64,000 nucleotides of DNA from Verrucomicrobiota bacterium (GTDB lineage Bacteria; Verrucomicrobiota; Kiritimatiellia; RFP12; UBA1067). Positions within the stretch are counted from its first letter, which is position 1. Every line of letters starts with the position of its first letter. The stretch is from contig JAHFSX010000005.1 of NCBI GenBank assembly GCA_023269675.1, positions 186,001-250,000 on the forward strand, in the 5' to 3' direction. Position numbers and translations under genes: made by a program. Under the pieces are notes generated by a model. It was not told the DNA's origin. It made no database searches and was given only the letters and a program-made list of their open reading frames with translations. Shown here one piece after another: positions 55,108-63,662 of the stretch.

Positions 55108-56739
55108 CTATTGCTCACGGGGGTGGGACTGGACCGAGAGTGAGCGCAGGCGGACGATGCCGGACTTGAAGAGGATGTCCAGCGAGAGTTCGCGGCAGAC
55201 GCGGCCAAGCACGCAGAGCTTGGTGACCGCGCCGGACATCGACGCGCCGGCCAGGTGCGTGACGGACGCGCCGGTCTCGTGATCCAGCGAACGGAAGTCG
55301 GCCACGGCGGGCACGTCTACCCAGTCAGGAACCTCGACGGTCCCGTCGTTGCGCGTGGCGTCGGACAACAGCGCCGTCTCCGAACGCAGGAACAGTTTCG
55401 TCTGATCCGGGACGCCACCGTCGAAGGCGCGCGACACGAACCGCGCCGTGACCGCGTTGCCGAGCGAGGCCCGCGCTGTCAGCAGCCGCTGCAGGCTGCC
55501 GTCCGGCCCGAGCATCTTGAGGCCCGGCCCGCCGCTGAGCTGGCTCACCACCAGACCTCCGGCGTTTAATCCCGTCCACACGCCGGTCCAGCAGCCGAGC
55601 GCCAGGCTGTAGACCAGCACGGCGTTGAGCGCGGTGCTGTCGAGCGGCAGCGAGAAGAGGACGCGCGAGCCGCAGATGACGGCCGAGGCCAGCGGCGTGA
55701 TGCCGGCGGGCCAGGTGACGCGGGCGCTCCAGAACGCGCCGACCGGGGCGGTCAGGGGGACATGCGCCGCGGAGACGTTGCCTGCGCCGCTCCCCTCCAC
55801 TTTGCGGATACCGTCGTCGGAGGCGTACCAGACCGCGCCGCCGACCGGCACGAAGGCGGACGGACCCACGCAGCCGCGGACGGCGTCGAGCAGCTCGCAG
55901 ACCATGCCGCCGGGCGCGCCGTCGCACCCGCTCACGGTCCAGACCGAGTTGCGCTTGAAGACGAGCAGCCGGCCGCCGCCGACCGGGCACATGCCCAGTA
56001 TGTCGTCGGCGAACTCGAGCCCGATGTCCAGCTGGACGCCGTCGAACATCAGCCGGGGATTGCCGTTGCCTGTGACCGGGGCCGAGACGGCAAGCGAGTT
56101 GTAGACCTGCGAGCCGCCCGAGGTGACCGCGCAGAAGACGCGGCCGTAGGCATAGGCGGCGGCGCGGCAGGGGGGCACCCACTCGACGCCGCCCTCGCCC
56201 GCCCCGTAGACGGTCGGAAGCTGGACGAGCGCGCCGATCCCCAGGGCGACCGTGCCGTCCCAGCGGAACGCGAGCACCTCCGCGCCGCGCGGCACCCACG
56301 CGTAGGCCGCGGCGCCGACCTGCAGGAACACGACCGGCGCGCCGATCGCGACGCCGTCGTCGCCCCACAGGCAACCGTCGGCATGGCCGTACAGCGCGGG
56401 GAACTCCAGCCTGAAGCTGTCGTCGGCCAGAGCCGAGTAATCGAACCTGAAGCAGCGGAACACGACGTTGTCCGCGCCCGTATCCCCGGCGGCGACAACG
56501 ACGCAATCGCCGTAGCTGCCGGAGGCGTGGCGGAATACCCCGCGGTTGACCAACGGCGCAAGGCCTAGAGACTGTTTGAAAACCTGGGAGAGCTCCCGCG
56601 CGACCTGCGGGCGGAAGGTCAGCACCGCGTTGTCGAAATCAAGGTTTTCCGCATAGCGGTAGGAGTCGGCGGGGACCGGCCCGCCGGCGGCCGTGTCGCA
56701 CATGCCGCCCGTGAAGCTGCTTTGGACTTCCTTAACCAC
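55108..56739 (-). CDS. Phage tail/DNA-stabilisation protein, P22-gp10-like
   Basis: 543 aa rich in beta strands, starting at GTG 56739 (V-V-K-E-V) and overlapping the end of the adaptor gene by 8 nt, so translational coupling is expected. It follows the adaptor gene as gp10 follows gp4 in P22-type podoviruses, and the mixed beta pattern (VFRHASGSYGDCVVVAAG, VFKRNSVWTVSGCDG) fits a tail-hub protein. No motif makes this certain; a generic beta-propeller virion protein is the alternative. Its C-terminal end meets the NACHT cassette gap. Confidence 0.55.
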   Translation of the reverse strand: MVKEVQSSFTGGMCDTAAGGPVPADSYRYAENLDFDNAVLTFRPQVARELSQVFKQSLGLAPLVNRGVFRHASGSYGDCVVVAAGDTGADNVVFRCFRFDYSALADDSFRLEFPALYGHADGCLWGDDGVAIGAPVVFLQVGAAAYAWVPRGAEVLAFRWDGTVALGIGALVQLPTVYGAGEGGVEWVPPCRAAAYAYGRVFCAVTSGGSQVYNSLAVSAPVTGNGNPRLMFDGVQLDIGLEFADDILGMCPVGGGRLLVFKRNSVWTVSGCDGAPGGMVCELLDAVRGCVGPSAFVPVGGAVWYASDDGIRKVEGSGAGNVSAAHVPLTAPVGAFWSARVTWPAGITPLASAVICGSRVLFSLPLDSTALNAVLVYSLALGCWTGVWTGLNAGGLVVSQLSGGPGLKMLGPDGSLQRLLTARASLGNAVTARFVSRAFDGGVPDQTKLFLRSETALLSDATRNDGTVEVPDWVDVPAVADFRSLDHETGASVTHLAGASMSGAVTKLCVLGRVCRELSLDILFKSGIVRLRSLSVQSHPREQ

Positions 56740-57415
56740 GGAAAAGGCTCTCCACCGGGATGTCGGTATCGTCTTCGGCCGAGACCTCGCTATCGTAGGC
56801 GACCGCGCAGGCCAGGTGCGTCTCGGCGTCGGCCGCGGCCTGCTTGCGGCGGGCGGCGTCCTCGCTGAACTCATAGAACTCGGCCAGGACGAAATAGAAG
56901 AGCGCGTCCCCGCAGCGGGGCAGAAGCGGGGCGTCGGACGCGGCCAGTGGGACGAAGCGGCGCAGGCCGTTCACGTGGAGCGTCAGGGCCGACGCGGGAG
57001 CGGGCGCGAGCCTGATGCGCCGCACCGGCACCGTGACGGCGACCCCGCCGACCGTCGCGGACGCCGTGCCGTCGGCCAGATTGACATAGCGCTCGGGCGT
57101 GCCGCTGGCATCGGTATAGAGCGCCGCGAGGTCGGCTTCGGTAATCTCGCAGAGAGGCAGCAGCGCGCCGCCGGCGACGCGCACGGAGCGCACGCCGTCC
57201 ATAGCCGTGGGGAGCGCGACCGTGCCGTCGCCCGCGGGCACGGTGACCGTCGCGTCGGCGATCCGGATGTCGCGGTGCGGGAAGCGGTGCCAGACGTAGC
57301 CGTACCAGCGGTTGAGGGCGGCGAGGCCCAGCGTGGAGATCAGGGAAGGGACGGCCCCGGGTTCGGCGAGGCCCGCCTTTACGGCCGCGTTTTCGATCAG
57401 TTCGGATGCAAGCAT
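56732..57415 (-). CDS. Phage head-tail adaptor-like protein
   Basis: 227 aa. LIENAAVKAGLAEPGAVPS at the start and LFYFVLAEFYEFSEDAARRKQAAADAE near residue 165-195 form the helical bundle typical of podovirus adaptors (gp4-like). It lies between the structural protein and the gp10-like gene, as adaptors do. ATG 57415 has AGGAG 7 nt upstream. Length is a little above usual because of a beta insertion (about 50-150). Confidence 0.6.
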   Translation of the reverse strand: MLASELIENAAVKAGLAEPGAVPSLISTLGLAALNRWYGYVWHRFPHRDIRIADATVTVPAGDGTVALPTAMDGVRSVRVAGGALLPLCEITEADLAALYTDASGTPERYVNLADGTASATVGGVAVTVPVRRIRLAPAPASALTLHVNGLRRFVPLAASDAPLLPRCGDALFYFVLAEFYEFSEDAARRKQAAADAETHLACAVAYDSEVSAEDDTDIPVESLFRG

Positions 57416-57570
57416 GGGAGCTCCTTTTCACCACCAAGACGCCAAGTACTCCCAGCCGATGACTGGTGAACTTGGCGATCTCCGTGACTTGGCGGTGAAA
57501 CGCGGAGAAAGGGGAAGACCCGCCGCGCCCCGGCAGAAAGGGCAAGAATAAGGCGCGGCGGGCCGGGAGA

Positions 57571-58152
57571 CTAGAACCAGTATTCCACGAAGGCCGCGGC
57601 CAAGGTCTGTTTGGCCGTGGTGGCGACGATCTCGAACAGGACGGGCGCGCCGGAATCGCCGCACAGCACGTCCTCGACCGTCACGGCCGCCGCGCCGACC
57701 GGCGGCACGCCGTCGATCACGTCGGAGGCGGGAACCACGACGTACGCGCGGGTGTTGGCGGGGATGTCCACGCCGACCGCCGTAATGGTGGCGTTGCAGT
57801 ACATCAGGCCCGCCCCGGCGTTCGCGTACGTCGCGGAAACCAGAACCCAGCCGCCCGAAGTTAGCAGGAGCAGCTTATCGGTCGAGGCAAGCGTGTGGCC
57901 CTTGAAGACGTGGCCGTTGGCCGCGTCCACCGGCACCTTGACGACTGTGCCGGCGGCGAGCAGCTTCTCCTGCAGCGCGAACGCGCGCGCCCCCTTGGGC
58001 ACGTAGAACTTGACCGCGCAGGCGGCGTCATTCCCGAGCGCGGAAAACCGGCGGAGGACCGCCTTGGCCTTCTGGTACTCCGGGATGACGACGGCGACCG
58101 CCGTGGCGCTGCTGGCTACGCCGGAAACCGTGACGACATTGATCTTTTCCAT
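57571..58152 (-). CDS. Phage structural protein (capsid-associated)
   Basis: 193 aa, beta-rich, no recognised domain (VVTVSGVASSATAVAVVIPEY near the start). Its place directly after the major capsid gene suggests a decoration, fibre or head-completion protein. AAAGGAG precedes ATG 58152. The gap behind it (58153-58254) holds repeat DNA. Confidence 0.6.
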   Translation of the reverse strand: MEKINVVTVSGVASSATAVAVVIPEYQKAKAVLRRFSALGNDAACAVKFYVPKGARAFALQEKLLAAGTVVKVPVDAANGHVFKGHTLASTDKLLLLTSGGWVLVSATYANAGAGLMYCNATITAVGVDIPANTRAYVVVPASDVIDGVPPVGAAAVTVEDVLCGDSGAPVLFEIVATTAKQTLAAAFVEYWF

Positions 58153-58163
58153 GATAGACTCCT

Positions 58164-58250
58164 TTGATCCGAACGCTGAACTCTGAACGTCCACGTGATT
58201 CACTTCAGCGTTGGACGTTCGACGTTGGGCGTTGAGCGTTCGCTTCAGTG
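58164..58250. repeat. GTTGAACGTT-type tandem repeat (prophage)
   Basis: CGAACGCTGAACTCTGAACG on the left and TTGGACGTTCGACGTTGGGC-type units on the right, in the gap between the capsid and the following structural gene. Confidence 0.6.
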
Positions 58251-58254
58251 TGGG

Positions 58255-59334
58255 TTACGCGTCCTCGTCGGGGAGGTCGGACGGCTTCTCGTCGAACGCC
58301 GAGGTGTAGGCCAGGTTCACGCCGTAGTCGCGGTCCATGACCATCGCCTGCACCGGCATGCGCACGGCGCACGTGATGAGGTTGCCGGTGACCGTGATGT
58401 CCTGCACCTTGAACGAGGGGGCCAGGGCGCGGCGCTGCTCGCCGCCCGCGTCGCCCATGTCCAGGTAGCCCCAGGCCTTCGCGCCGAACACGTGGCAGAC
58501 GCGCACCTTGCCGGTGTTCTTGCGGGTGCGCAGCGCGCCGCCCTGGGCGGGCAGGTTGCAGCGGTACGGGTCCGACTGCTGCGTGAAGAACACGCCGCCG
58601 TAGTCCACCATGTCGCCCGCGCCGAACACGCGGTTGTTCAGCCCCTCGAAGCGCTTGATGAGGTCGGCGAACCGGGAGTCGCCCAGCTTGATCTGCTCGA
58701 TCCCGGGGGAGTCGATCACGCAGGCGTAGCGCCCGTTGATCGTGGGAACGTTCGCGTTGCGCAGCATCGAGGCCGCGCGGCTGACGTCGGCCAGCGTCAG
58801 GTAGGCGTCGTCCCGCATGGCGGCGAAGCCGGCCACGCCTCCCGCGTAGATCGTGCGGAACGGCTGGGGGGCCTCCACGTAGGTGTTCGACAGGTTGGTC
58901 ATGGCCACGCCGATGGGCACCACGAAGCGGTCGTTGGCGACCGTGTGGATCATGCGGCGCGCCCACTTGAGCAGGCGCTGCTTGCTGATCTTCATGATGT
59001 CGGCGGGATCCTGCGAGAGCATCTTGGGCCGGAAGGGGATATACCCCGCGATCTCCACCGTGGAGACCTGGAAGACCTCGTCCGTGAGGGCCATGGACGC
59101 GGCGGGCTCCTCCGTCTCGCCGTAGGTCTTCGGCGAGTCGCTCGCGGCGCAGACATCCAGCGGCAGCTCGCCGAAGCGGCGGAACTGCACGAAGGTACCC
59201 GAGTTGGGGGCCAGCTTGGCCTTCACGCCGAACGCGCTGTTCGCGAGCGGCGTGTTGAACTCTTCTTCGGAGAGCTCGGAGAACGCACGGTCGAAGTACC
59301 CCTGGATCGTGCCTTTCATCGTGGTGCTGTCCAT
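58255..59334 (-). CDS. Major capsid protein, N4-gp56-like
   Basis: 359 aa. Early stretch GTIQGYFDRAFSELSEE with LANSAFGVKAKL and GTFVQFRRFGELP, and later KMLSQDPADIMKISKQRLLKWA and GMNDAYLTLADV-like elements, match the N4-gp56 family of HK97-fold major capsid proteins. It forms the head shell. Ribosome site AAGGAG precedes ATG 59334, and the scaffold-like gene lies immediately upstream (5 nt), the usual order in podovirus head modules. Confidence 0.72.
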   Translation of the reverse strand: MDSTTMKGTIQGYFDRAFSELSEEEFNTPLANSAFGVKAKLAPNSGTFVQFRRFGELPLDVCAASDSPKTYGETEEPAASMALTDEVFQVSTVEIAGYIPFRPKMLSQDPADIMKISKQRLLKWARRMIHTVANDRFVVPIGVAMTNLSNTYVEAPQPFRTIYAGGVAGFAAMRDDAYLTLADVSRAASMLRNANVPTINGRYACVIDSPGIEQIKLGDSRFADLIKRFEGLNNRVFGAGDMVDYGGVFFTQQSDPYRCNLPAQGGALRTRKNTGKVRVCHVFGAKAWGYLDMGDAGGEQRRALAPSFKVQDITVTGNLITCAVRMPVQAMVMDRDYGVNLAYTSAFDEKPSDLPDEDA

Positions 59335-59339
59335 GTGTG

Positions 59340-59999
59340 TCACTCCTTCTTCGCGAGTTGCTCCTTGAGCCACTCGTCAGCGGTTTGCTTTCCCTTGTCC
59401 GCGCCGCCGGTCGGCGGCGTGACCGGCTTGCCGACCAGCTTGCCGAGCCGGTCGACCTCGGCCTTGAACGCGTCGCGCTCTCTGGCGGCCGCGTCGCGTT
59501 CAGCGGTCAGGGCATCGACTTTCGTCCTGAGCCCGTCCCGCTCCGTCGCGAACGCGACGCGTTCCGCCGCCAGATCCTTCGCGGACTTTTCCGAGGCAGC
59601 CGCCTTGTCGGCAGCCGCCTTCTCCGTAGCGACCTTGTCGGCCGCCGCTTTCTCTTCGGGCGTCAGCTTCTCAAGCGCGGCCTTTTCGGCGGCAGCCTTG
59701 TCATCAACGGCTTTCCTGTCCGCGGCGGCCCGGTCGGCCTCCGCCTTGTCCGCAGCCGCCTTGTCGGCGGCGGCCTTCTGATCCGCGGCGGCCTTGTCAG
59801 CAACCGCCTGATCGGCGACAACCTTGTCGGCTGCGGCCTTCTGATCCGATGCTGCCTTGTCAGCGGCGGCCTTATTGACAGCGGCCTTGGCCGCGGGATC
59901 TCCCTCCGGCGGCTTGCCCAGCGACTTTTTCAGGAAGGCGTCGGCATCCGGCGTAGGCCCCTCGTCCGGGGGCAGCTTGATCTTGGTTTGTTCGCTCAT
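59340..59999 (-). CDS. Alanine-rich coiled-coil scaffold-like protein
   Basis: 219 aa. Residues about 35-150 are almost all Ala, Asp, Lys and Glu (AAADKAAADKAEADRAAADR), a long charged helix that must form a coiled coil; the C-terminus (ERDAFKAEVDRLGKLVG) is also helical. Typical of phage capsid scaffold or assembly proteins and correctly placed before the capsid gene. AAGGAG precedes ATG 59999. The Ala/Asp/Lys repeat may also have expanded by DNA slippage. Confidence 0.7.
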   Translation of the reverse strand: MSEQTKIKLPPDEGPTPDADAFLKKSLGKPPEGDPAAKAAVNKAAADKAASDQKAAADKVVADQAVADKAAADQKAAADKAAADKAEADRAAADRKAVDDKAAAEKAALEKLTPEEKAAADKVATEKAAADKAAASEKSAKDLAAERVAFATERDGLRTKVDALTAERDAAARERDAFKAEVDRLGKLVGKPVTPPTGGADKGKQTADEWLKEQLAKKE

Positions 60000-60049
60000 G
60001 GCTCTCCTTTTTCAGATCGGGGACGGCATCCGGCAACTCGTATCGCCCT

Positions 60050-60077
60050 CTATTGTATTGGCGAAAGTATGTCACCC
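60050..60077 (-). promoter_or_regulatory. Conserved prophage element 2, driving the head operon
   Basis: Minus strand GGGTGACATACTTTC (60077-60063) with an AT-rich box (AATACAATAG) behind it, 51 bp or more ahead of the scaffold ATG at 59999. Matches elements 1 and 3. Confidence 0.6.
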
Positions 60078-60164
60078 TAGGGCGGGGAATGGGGACCGAA
60101 GGCGGAGGCCATTGAACGGGGGGAGCGGATCGGTAGTCGCGAATGTATGAAAATGTGTTCGGGC

Positions 60165-60193
60165 TTGAAACGGGTTAGGGTGTGTGTTACCGT
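60165..60193 (+). promoter_or_regulatory. Cargo promoter 2 (M48 cassette)
   Basis: TTGAAA (60165-60170), 17 bp, TACCGT (60188-60193). Spacer and flanks share about 80 percent of positions with cargo promoter 1. The gap 60000-60200 carries only this and the leftward element. Confidence 0.65.
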
Positions 60194-60200
60194 TCACAAC

Positions 60201-60332
60201 ATGTTGGCGAACGGCACGGCAAATCTTGAATGTTCATTGAACCTTAACGGTGAACCGCATTTCCGTCGTTATGGAGCAATAAGCCCCTCGGGAGCGAATT
60301 CAAGCCGGGATGTTAGCGAAAGAATCAAATGA
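60201..60332 (+). CDS. Possible 43-aa leader peptide
   Basis: ATG 60201 to TGA 60330-60332, whose stop overlaps the ATG of the next gene (ATGA). It begins 8 nt after the -10 box. The protein (MLANGTANLECSLN ... RRYGAISPSG) has no recognised features, and the equivalent frame is not open in the NACHT leader, so it may be a spurious or coupling ORF rather than a functional product. Confidence 0.25.
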   Translation: MLANGTANLECSLNLNGEPHFRRYGAISPSGANSSRDVSERIK

Positions 60333-60661
60333 GTAATAGAGATGAAATGGCCGATCAAGTTGACGTAAAGAACGGCTTTTCTTCAGAGGATGCTTCTAAA
60401 GGCGCAACGTCTTTGGCGGATCAAAATGAGCAAAATGACGCCGATGTTCAAGAAATGCCCGTTGGGCCATTGCTTGTTAAAGGATTGGGGCACCTGTTAT
60501 ACATTATCGCATCTGGAGTAGCCGGCCTCGGTTTCGTGATCTACGTGACTCTTCCCCACGTTCTCCAAAAGAATGTCAACGAATCTGCCCAGAAATTGGT
60601 ATATGATCTTCAAGAATCAGTAACCTTGTGGATCTGTCATGTTCTTGATTGGCGTTTCTAA
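60329..60661 (+). CDS. Small membrane protein (cargo), partner of M48 peptidase
   Basis: 110 aa: an acidic N-terminal half (about 1-45), then a hydrophobic segment (about 48-75, LLVKGLGHLLYIIASGVAGLGFVIYV), and a short C-terminal helix (SAQKLVYDLQESVTLWICHVL). No family recognised. ATG 60329 has no strong ribosome site, and translation may depend on the upstream leader ORF. The next gene begins 25 nt later, so both are one cassette. May be a partner, substrate or inhibitor of the peptidase. Confidence 0.6.
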   Translation: MSNRDEMADQVDVKNGFSSEDASKGATSLADQNEQNDADVQEMPVGPLLVKGLGHLLYIIASGVAGLGFVIYVTLPHVLQKNVNESAQKLVYDLQESVTLWICHVLDWRF

Positions 60662-60686
60662 ACAATAGAAAGGGAAAAGACCGCAT

Positions 60687-61493
60687 ATGACCTCAACAGT
60701 TGACACTAGCGAGCCAAGGGATTTCGATATGACCCAGTTACGTCACCCCCGCGAAAAGGTCGCTTTGACATGCCTTGTAATTTTCGCTTGCCTCTTGTTC
60801 GTAGTGGTAGGGGCGGCGAAGCTGTACGGTGATCTGTTAGGAATTGGCGTGATATTCCTTATCTTGGGTGGTTTTCGCTATTTATTTGGACGGATCTTCG
60901 TCGCTTATGTCAAAGTAAACGCAATGGAGTTGTCTGATCGCCAGTTTCCGGAACTTTACAACATCGCCAAGTCGTTTTCATTGAAATTCCACCGCCCTTT
61001 GCCGACGATCTATGTTATGCAAGATTCCGCATGGAACGCGTTCGCGATGAAAATTGCGAGTAAGCGTCTAATCATTTTGCAGTCGGGGGCTGTGGATTCG
61101 CTTTTACTGAAAGGCAACATGTCTCAAGTGGCGTTCGTTGTCGGTCATGAACTTGGACATCATTATGCGGGGCATCTCGACCTTTGGCAGAGGGCATTGG
61201 TTTCTTTTGGGTCATGGTTTGGTCTGCTAATAGGGTTAGAGGGTTGGCATCAGAGAATGTGTGAGCTTACGAGTGATCGATACGGTCAAGCTTGTGCCGG
61301 AAACCTAGAGGACAGTATGCGTGCGGTGTGCAACATGGCGGTTGGCGCACATTTGGCTTCCGAGGTCAACATTGATCAGGCAATTACACAATGGAATGCA
61401 CACCGCTCGGAATTCTTCGTCCACTTATCTTCATTTGGAGCCTCACACCCGCATATACTGTGTCGTCTGAATGAATTGAATAAAAACAGGTAG
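60687..61493 (+). CDS. M48-family membrane zinc metallopeptidase (cargo)
   Basis: 268 aa. Two membrane segments (about 24-44 and 48-66), then the zinc site HELGH (residues 154-158) and the third ligand Glu193 in HQRMCELTSDRYG, the pattern of Ste24/HtpX-type peptidases. The domain ends with ASHPHILCRLNELNK as in the family. It probably faces the cytoplasm and cleaves membrane or envelope proteins. In the prophage it stands as cargo behind its own promoter, with a small membrane protein, which suggests a defence or superinfection-exclusion role; this is inference. Confidence 0.85.
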   Translation: MTSTVDTSEPRDFDMTQLRHPREKVALTCLVIFACLLFVVVGAAKLYGDLLGIGVIFLILGGFRYLFGRIFVAYVKVNAMELSDRQFPELYNIAKSFSLKFHRPLPTIYVMQDSAWNAFAMKIASKRLIILQSGAVDSLLLKGNMSQVAFVVGHELGHHYAGHLDLWQRALVSFGSWFGLLIGLEGWHQRMCELTSDRYGQACAGNLEDSMRAVCNMAVGAHLASEVNIDQAITQWNAHRSEFFVHLSSFGASHPHILCRLNELNKNR

Positions 61494-61511
61494 AAGGCTC
61501 CTCTTCAACGC

Positions 61512-61808
61512 TCATTCCCCGCCGGCTTGTCCGTCAATCTCGCTCTCCCCGTCCGCCGCCATGTTCTCGATCTCGCCCAGGAGCCGGCACATCCCGGCGG
61601 TGACGCCGTAATCGTGGACCGAGCACTCCTGAACCGTCAGGGCCCGGCGGGTCACGTTACCGTGCAGGGTCAGCAGGAACTTCGTGCCCGACGGCGTTTT
61701 CAAGAACTGCAGGAGCTGCTGCTGGTCCGTGGCTTTCCACGCCGCGGGCTCCTCGAAGCGCGCCTTCGGCAGCTGCAGCCTGCGGCCGGTGTTGTCGAAA
61801 TTGTTCAT
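61512..61808 (-). CDS. Small prophage protein downstream of the portal gene
   Basis: 98 aa, no family recognised. GTKFLLTLHGNVTRRALTV and a helical C-terminus (GMCRLLGEIENMAADGES). Its position directly after portal in the leftward unit, with ATG 61808, suggests a head-assembly protein. The GAG-type ribosome site is weak. Confidence 0.55.
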   Translation of the reverse strand: MNNFDNTGRRLQLPKARFEEPAAWKATDQQQLLQFLKTPSGTKFLLTLHGNVTRRALTVQECSVHDYGVTAGMCRLLGEIENMAADGESEIDGQAGGE

Positions 61809-61820
61809 CGTGAAAGATCT

Positions 61821-61930
61821 CCCCTTGAGCGTTGAACGTTCGGCGTTCAGCGTTGAGCGTTATCTTCCGTCTTCCGCCCTCCGTCTACCGCCCTCCGTCC
61901 TCCGGCTCCGTCTTCCCGCCCGTTGCCGAT
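61821..61930. repeat. Composite tandem repeat at the 3' end of the portal gene
   Basis: GTTGAACGTTCGGCGTTCAG-type units followed by CTTCCGTCTTCCGCCCTCCG-type units and GTTGCCGATTGCC. It overlaps the last portal codons, so the portal tail (about GNRQSATGGKTEPEDGGR) is encoded by repeat DNA. Confidence 0.6.
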
Positions 61931-63558
61931 TGCCTATTGCCGACCGTCCCCTGTATCCGCCGCGCCAGCTCGGTATCCACCGTGTTGAAGATCCACAGGT
62001 AGAAGGCCTTCACGGCCTCGCCGCCGAGCGTCGCGCCCATGTTCTCCAGCACCGGCGCGAGCTGCCCGATGTTCATGAGCGCGGCCAGGGTGCGGATCTG
62101 GTTGACCGAGCGGCCCGAGACGCCCGCCGAGACGCTGTACTCCGCCGACCACGCGGTGGGCACCAGCCCCGCGCCCGCCGCGCGCAGCAACCCGGTCTCG
62201 CCGGCCTTGGCGCGGGCCGCCCGGGCCATGTGCTGCCACATCATCGCGAACATCTCCGACCACGGCTCCGCGAAGCGGTCCACCGCGTCGGTGGACATGC
62301 CGTTGGAGGTCGACATCAGGGCGTTGACCTCGGTAGCGGTCTTGCGCTGCTCCGCGCCGGTCACGCTGGCGATCGCGCCCTGCGTGGAGCCCACGCGCTT
62401 CATCGCGAGGTTGCGGGCGTAGTCCTGCTGGTAGACGTGCTCCACGCCGGGCGTCTTGAACCAGACGATCTCCGCGCCGTCGAGGTACTCGCCCGCCCGG
62501 AAGCGGAAGGGCGTGCTGCGCTTCGGCCCCTGCAGGAACGGCTTGCCCGCGAAGTCGATCGCGATGGCCCGCGTGTTGCGGTAGGCCGAGGCCTCCTTCT
62601 GGTCGACCTCGATGAGCTCCGGCAGGCCGCGCGTGTTGTAGAAGCCCGCGGAATCTTCGTTGCGGAACTGCACGAACGGCCACGGCTTCACCGGCGGCTC
62701 GCTCTCCGCGCCGACCAGAGCGACCCAGGTCCAGGGCCGGTCCGAAAGCGGCACGACCGCCGCCACGTCCGGACAGAAGACGCACACGCGCCGCCCCAGG
62801 TCGACGGTCTCGTAGAAGACCTCCCAGAGGTTCAGCGTCGGGTGCGAGTCGGTGAGCGCACCGTCGCGGTAGCGGGCGCGCGCCTCGCCCCGGTCGGCCT
62901 CGATGTCGGCCGGCGTGCCGGAGGAGGACGTCTTCTTCTCGGACAGCTCCTTGAGGATCGCGGCCGCGACGGCGGGATCCCAGCCGTTGGCCGTCACCGC
63001 CCGCCGGAACTCGGAGAGCGTGTAGCGCATCATGTGGCAGACGCGCTCCGCCGCGGCGGTCTCGCCCGTGGCGGTCGGCACGCACACCGACAGGGGCGAG
63101 ACCGGCACGAACTCCGGCACGTCCAGCCCGCCGCGGCCGGACGTCTCCACCATCTTCGAGAGGCCGAAGCCGAAGGTCAGCTCGTCGTCGACGATCTGCG
63201 AGATGCGCGCGCGGGTCTTGCAGGTGTGGCGCAGGTGGAAGTCGAAGACCGCCTCGGCGGCCTCGGCGTGGGTGACGCCCGCGTCGTCCAGCCCGATGAA
63301 CTGCGCCAGGCGCGGGGCCTGCCACAACAGGGTCACGCAGGTCTGCTTCAGCTCGCGGATCAGGTCGTCGATGATCGGGTCCACCAGGTTGGGCGCGCCG
63401 TCGTAGACCGGCTTCTTGGTGTTGGTGCGCTTGAAGCGCTCGGCGCGGTTCCGCTCCGCGCGGTTGAACCACTCGCGCCGGTCGGCCAGGTCGACGCCCA
63501 CCAGCCGCTTCAGCTCCGCGAAGCGCAGCGGGTCGGCCGCTAAGAGTTCTCCGTCCAT
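61885..63558 (-). CDS. Phage portal protein (head-tail connector)
   Basis: 557 aa. The dodecameric portal forms the DNA entry pore. RFKRTNTKKPVYDGAPNLVDPIIDDLIRELKQ at the start, WPFVQFRNEDSAGFYNTRGLPELIEVDQKEASAYRNTRA in the middle and GSTQGAIASVTGAEQRKTATEVN near residue 405 show the podovirus (P22-like, large) portal layout with many charged helices. It precedes the small gene and, beyond the inserted M48 cassette, the scaffold and capsid genes. ATG 63558 lies 25 bp after the third conserved element. Confidence 0.78.
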   Translation of the reverse strand: MDGELLAADPLRFAELKRLVGVDLADRREWFNRAERNRAERFKRTNTKKPVYDGAPNLVDPIIDDLIRELKQTCVTLLWQAPRLAQFIGLDDAGVTHAEAAEAVFDFHLRHTCKTRARISQIVDDELTFGFGLSKMVETSGRGGLDVPEFVPVSPLSVCVPTATGETAAAERVCHMMRYTLSEFRRAVTANGWDPAVAAAILKELSEKKTSSSGTPADIEADRGEARARYRDGALTDSHPTLNLWEVFYETVDLGRRVCVFCPDVAAVVPLSDRPWTWVALVGAESEPPVKPWPFVQFRNEDSAGFYNTRGLPELIEVDQKEASAYRNTRAIAIDFAGKPFLQGPKRSTPFRFRAGEYLDGAEIVWFKTPGVEHVYQQDYARNLAMKRVGSTQGAIASVTGAEQRKTATEVNALMSTSNGMSTDAVDRFAEPWSEMFAMMWQHMARAARAKAGETGLLRAAGAGLVPTAWSAEYSVSAGVSGRSVNQIRTLAALMNIGQLAPVLENMGATLGGEAVKAFYLWIFNTVDTELARRIQGTVGNRQSATGGKTEPEDGGR

Positions 63559-63570
63559 GGTTTGGGCTCC

Positions 63571-63596
63571 TACATAACCACGGAAAGTTTGTCACC
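63571..63596 (-). promoter_or_regulatory. Conserved prophage element 3, driving the portal gene
   Basis: Minus strand GGTGACAAACTTTC (63596-63583) followed by GGTTATGTA, immediately before the portal ATG. Same 14-bp core as elements 1 and 2. Confidence 0.6.
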
Positions 63597-63632
63597 TAAG
63601 GCTGTTTAAGGGGCGGAACGGGTCGAGGCGGC

Positions 63633-63662
63633 TTGATGCGGGTTACTGTTGTGTGGTAAAGT
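63633..63662 (+). promoter_or_regulatory. Cargo promoter 3
   Basis: TTGATG (63633-63638), 18 bp, TAAAGT (63657-63662). More diverged than promoters 1 and 2 but with the same CGGGTTA and GTGTG spacer fragments and the same position right after a leftward element. Confidence 0.5.

Noticed and set aside
61684-63543. Long plus-strand frame opposite the portal gene
   Set aside because: Arg/His/Gly-rich shadow; portal on the minus strand has clear phage context and start.
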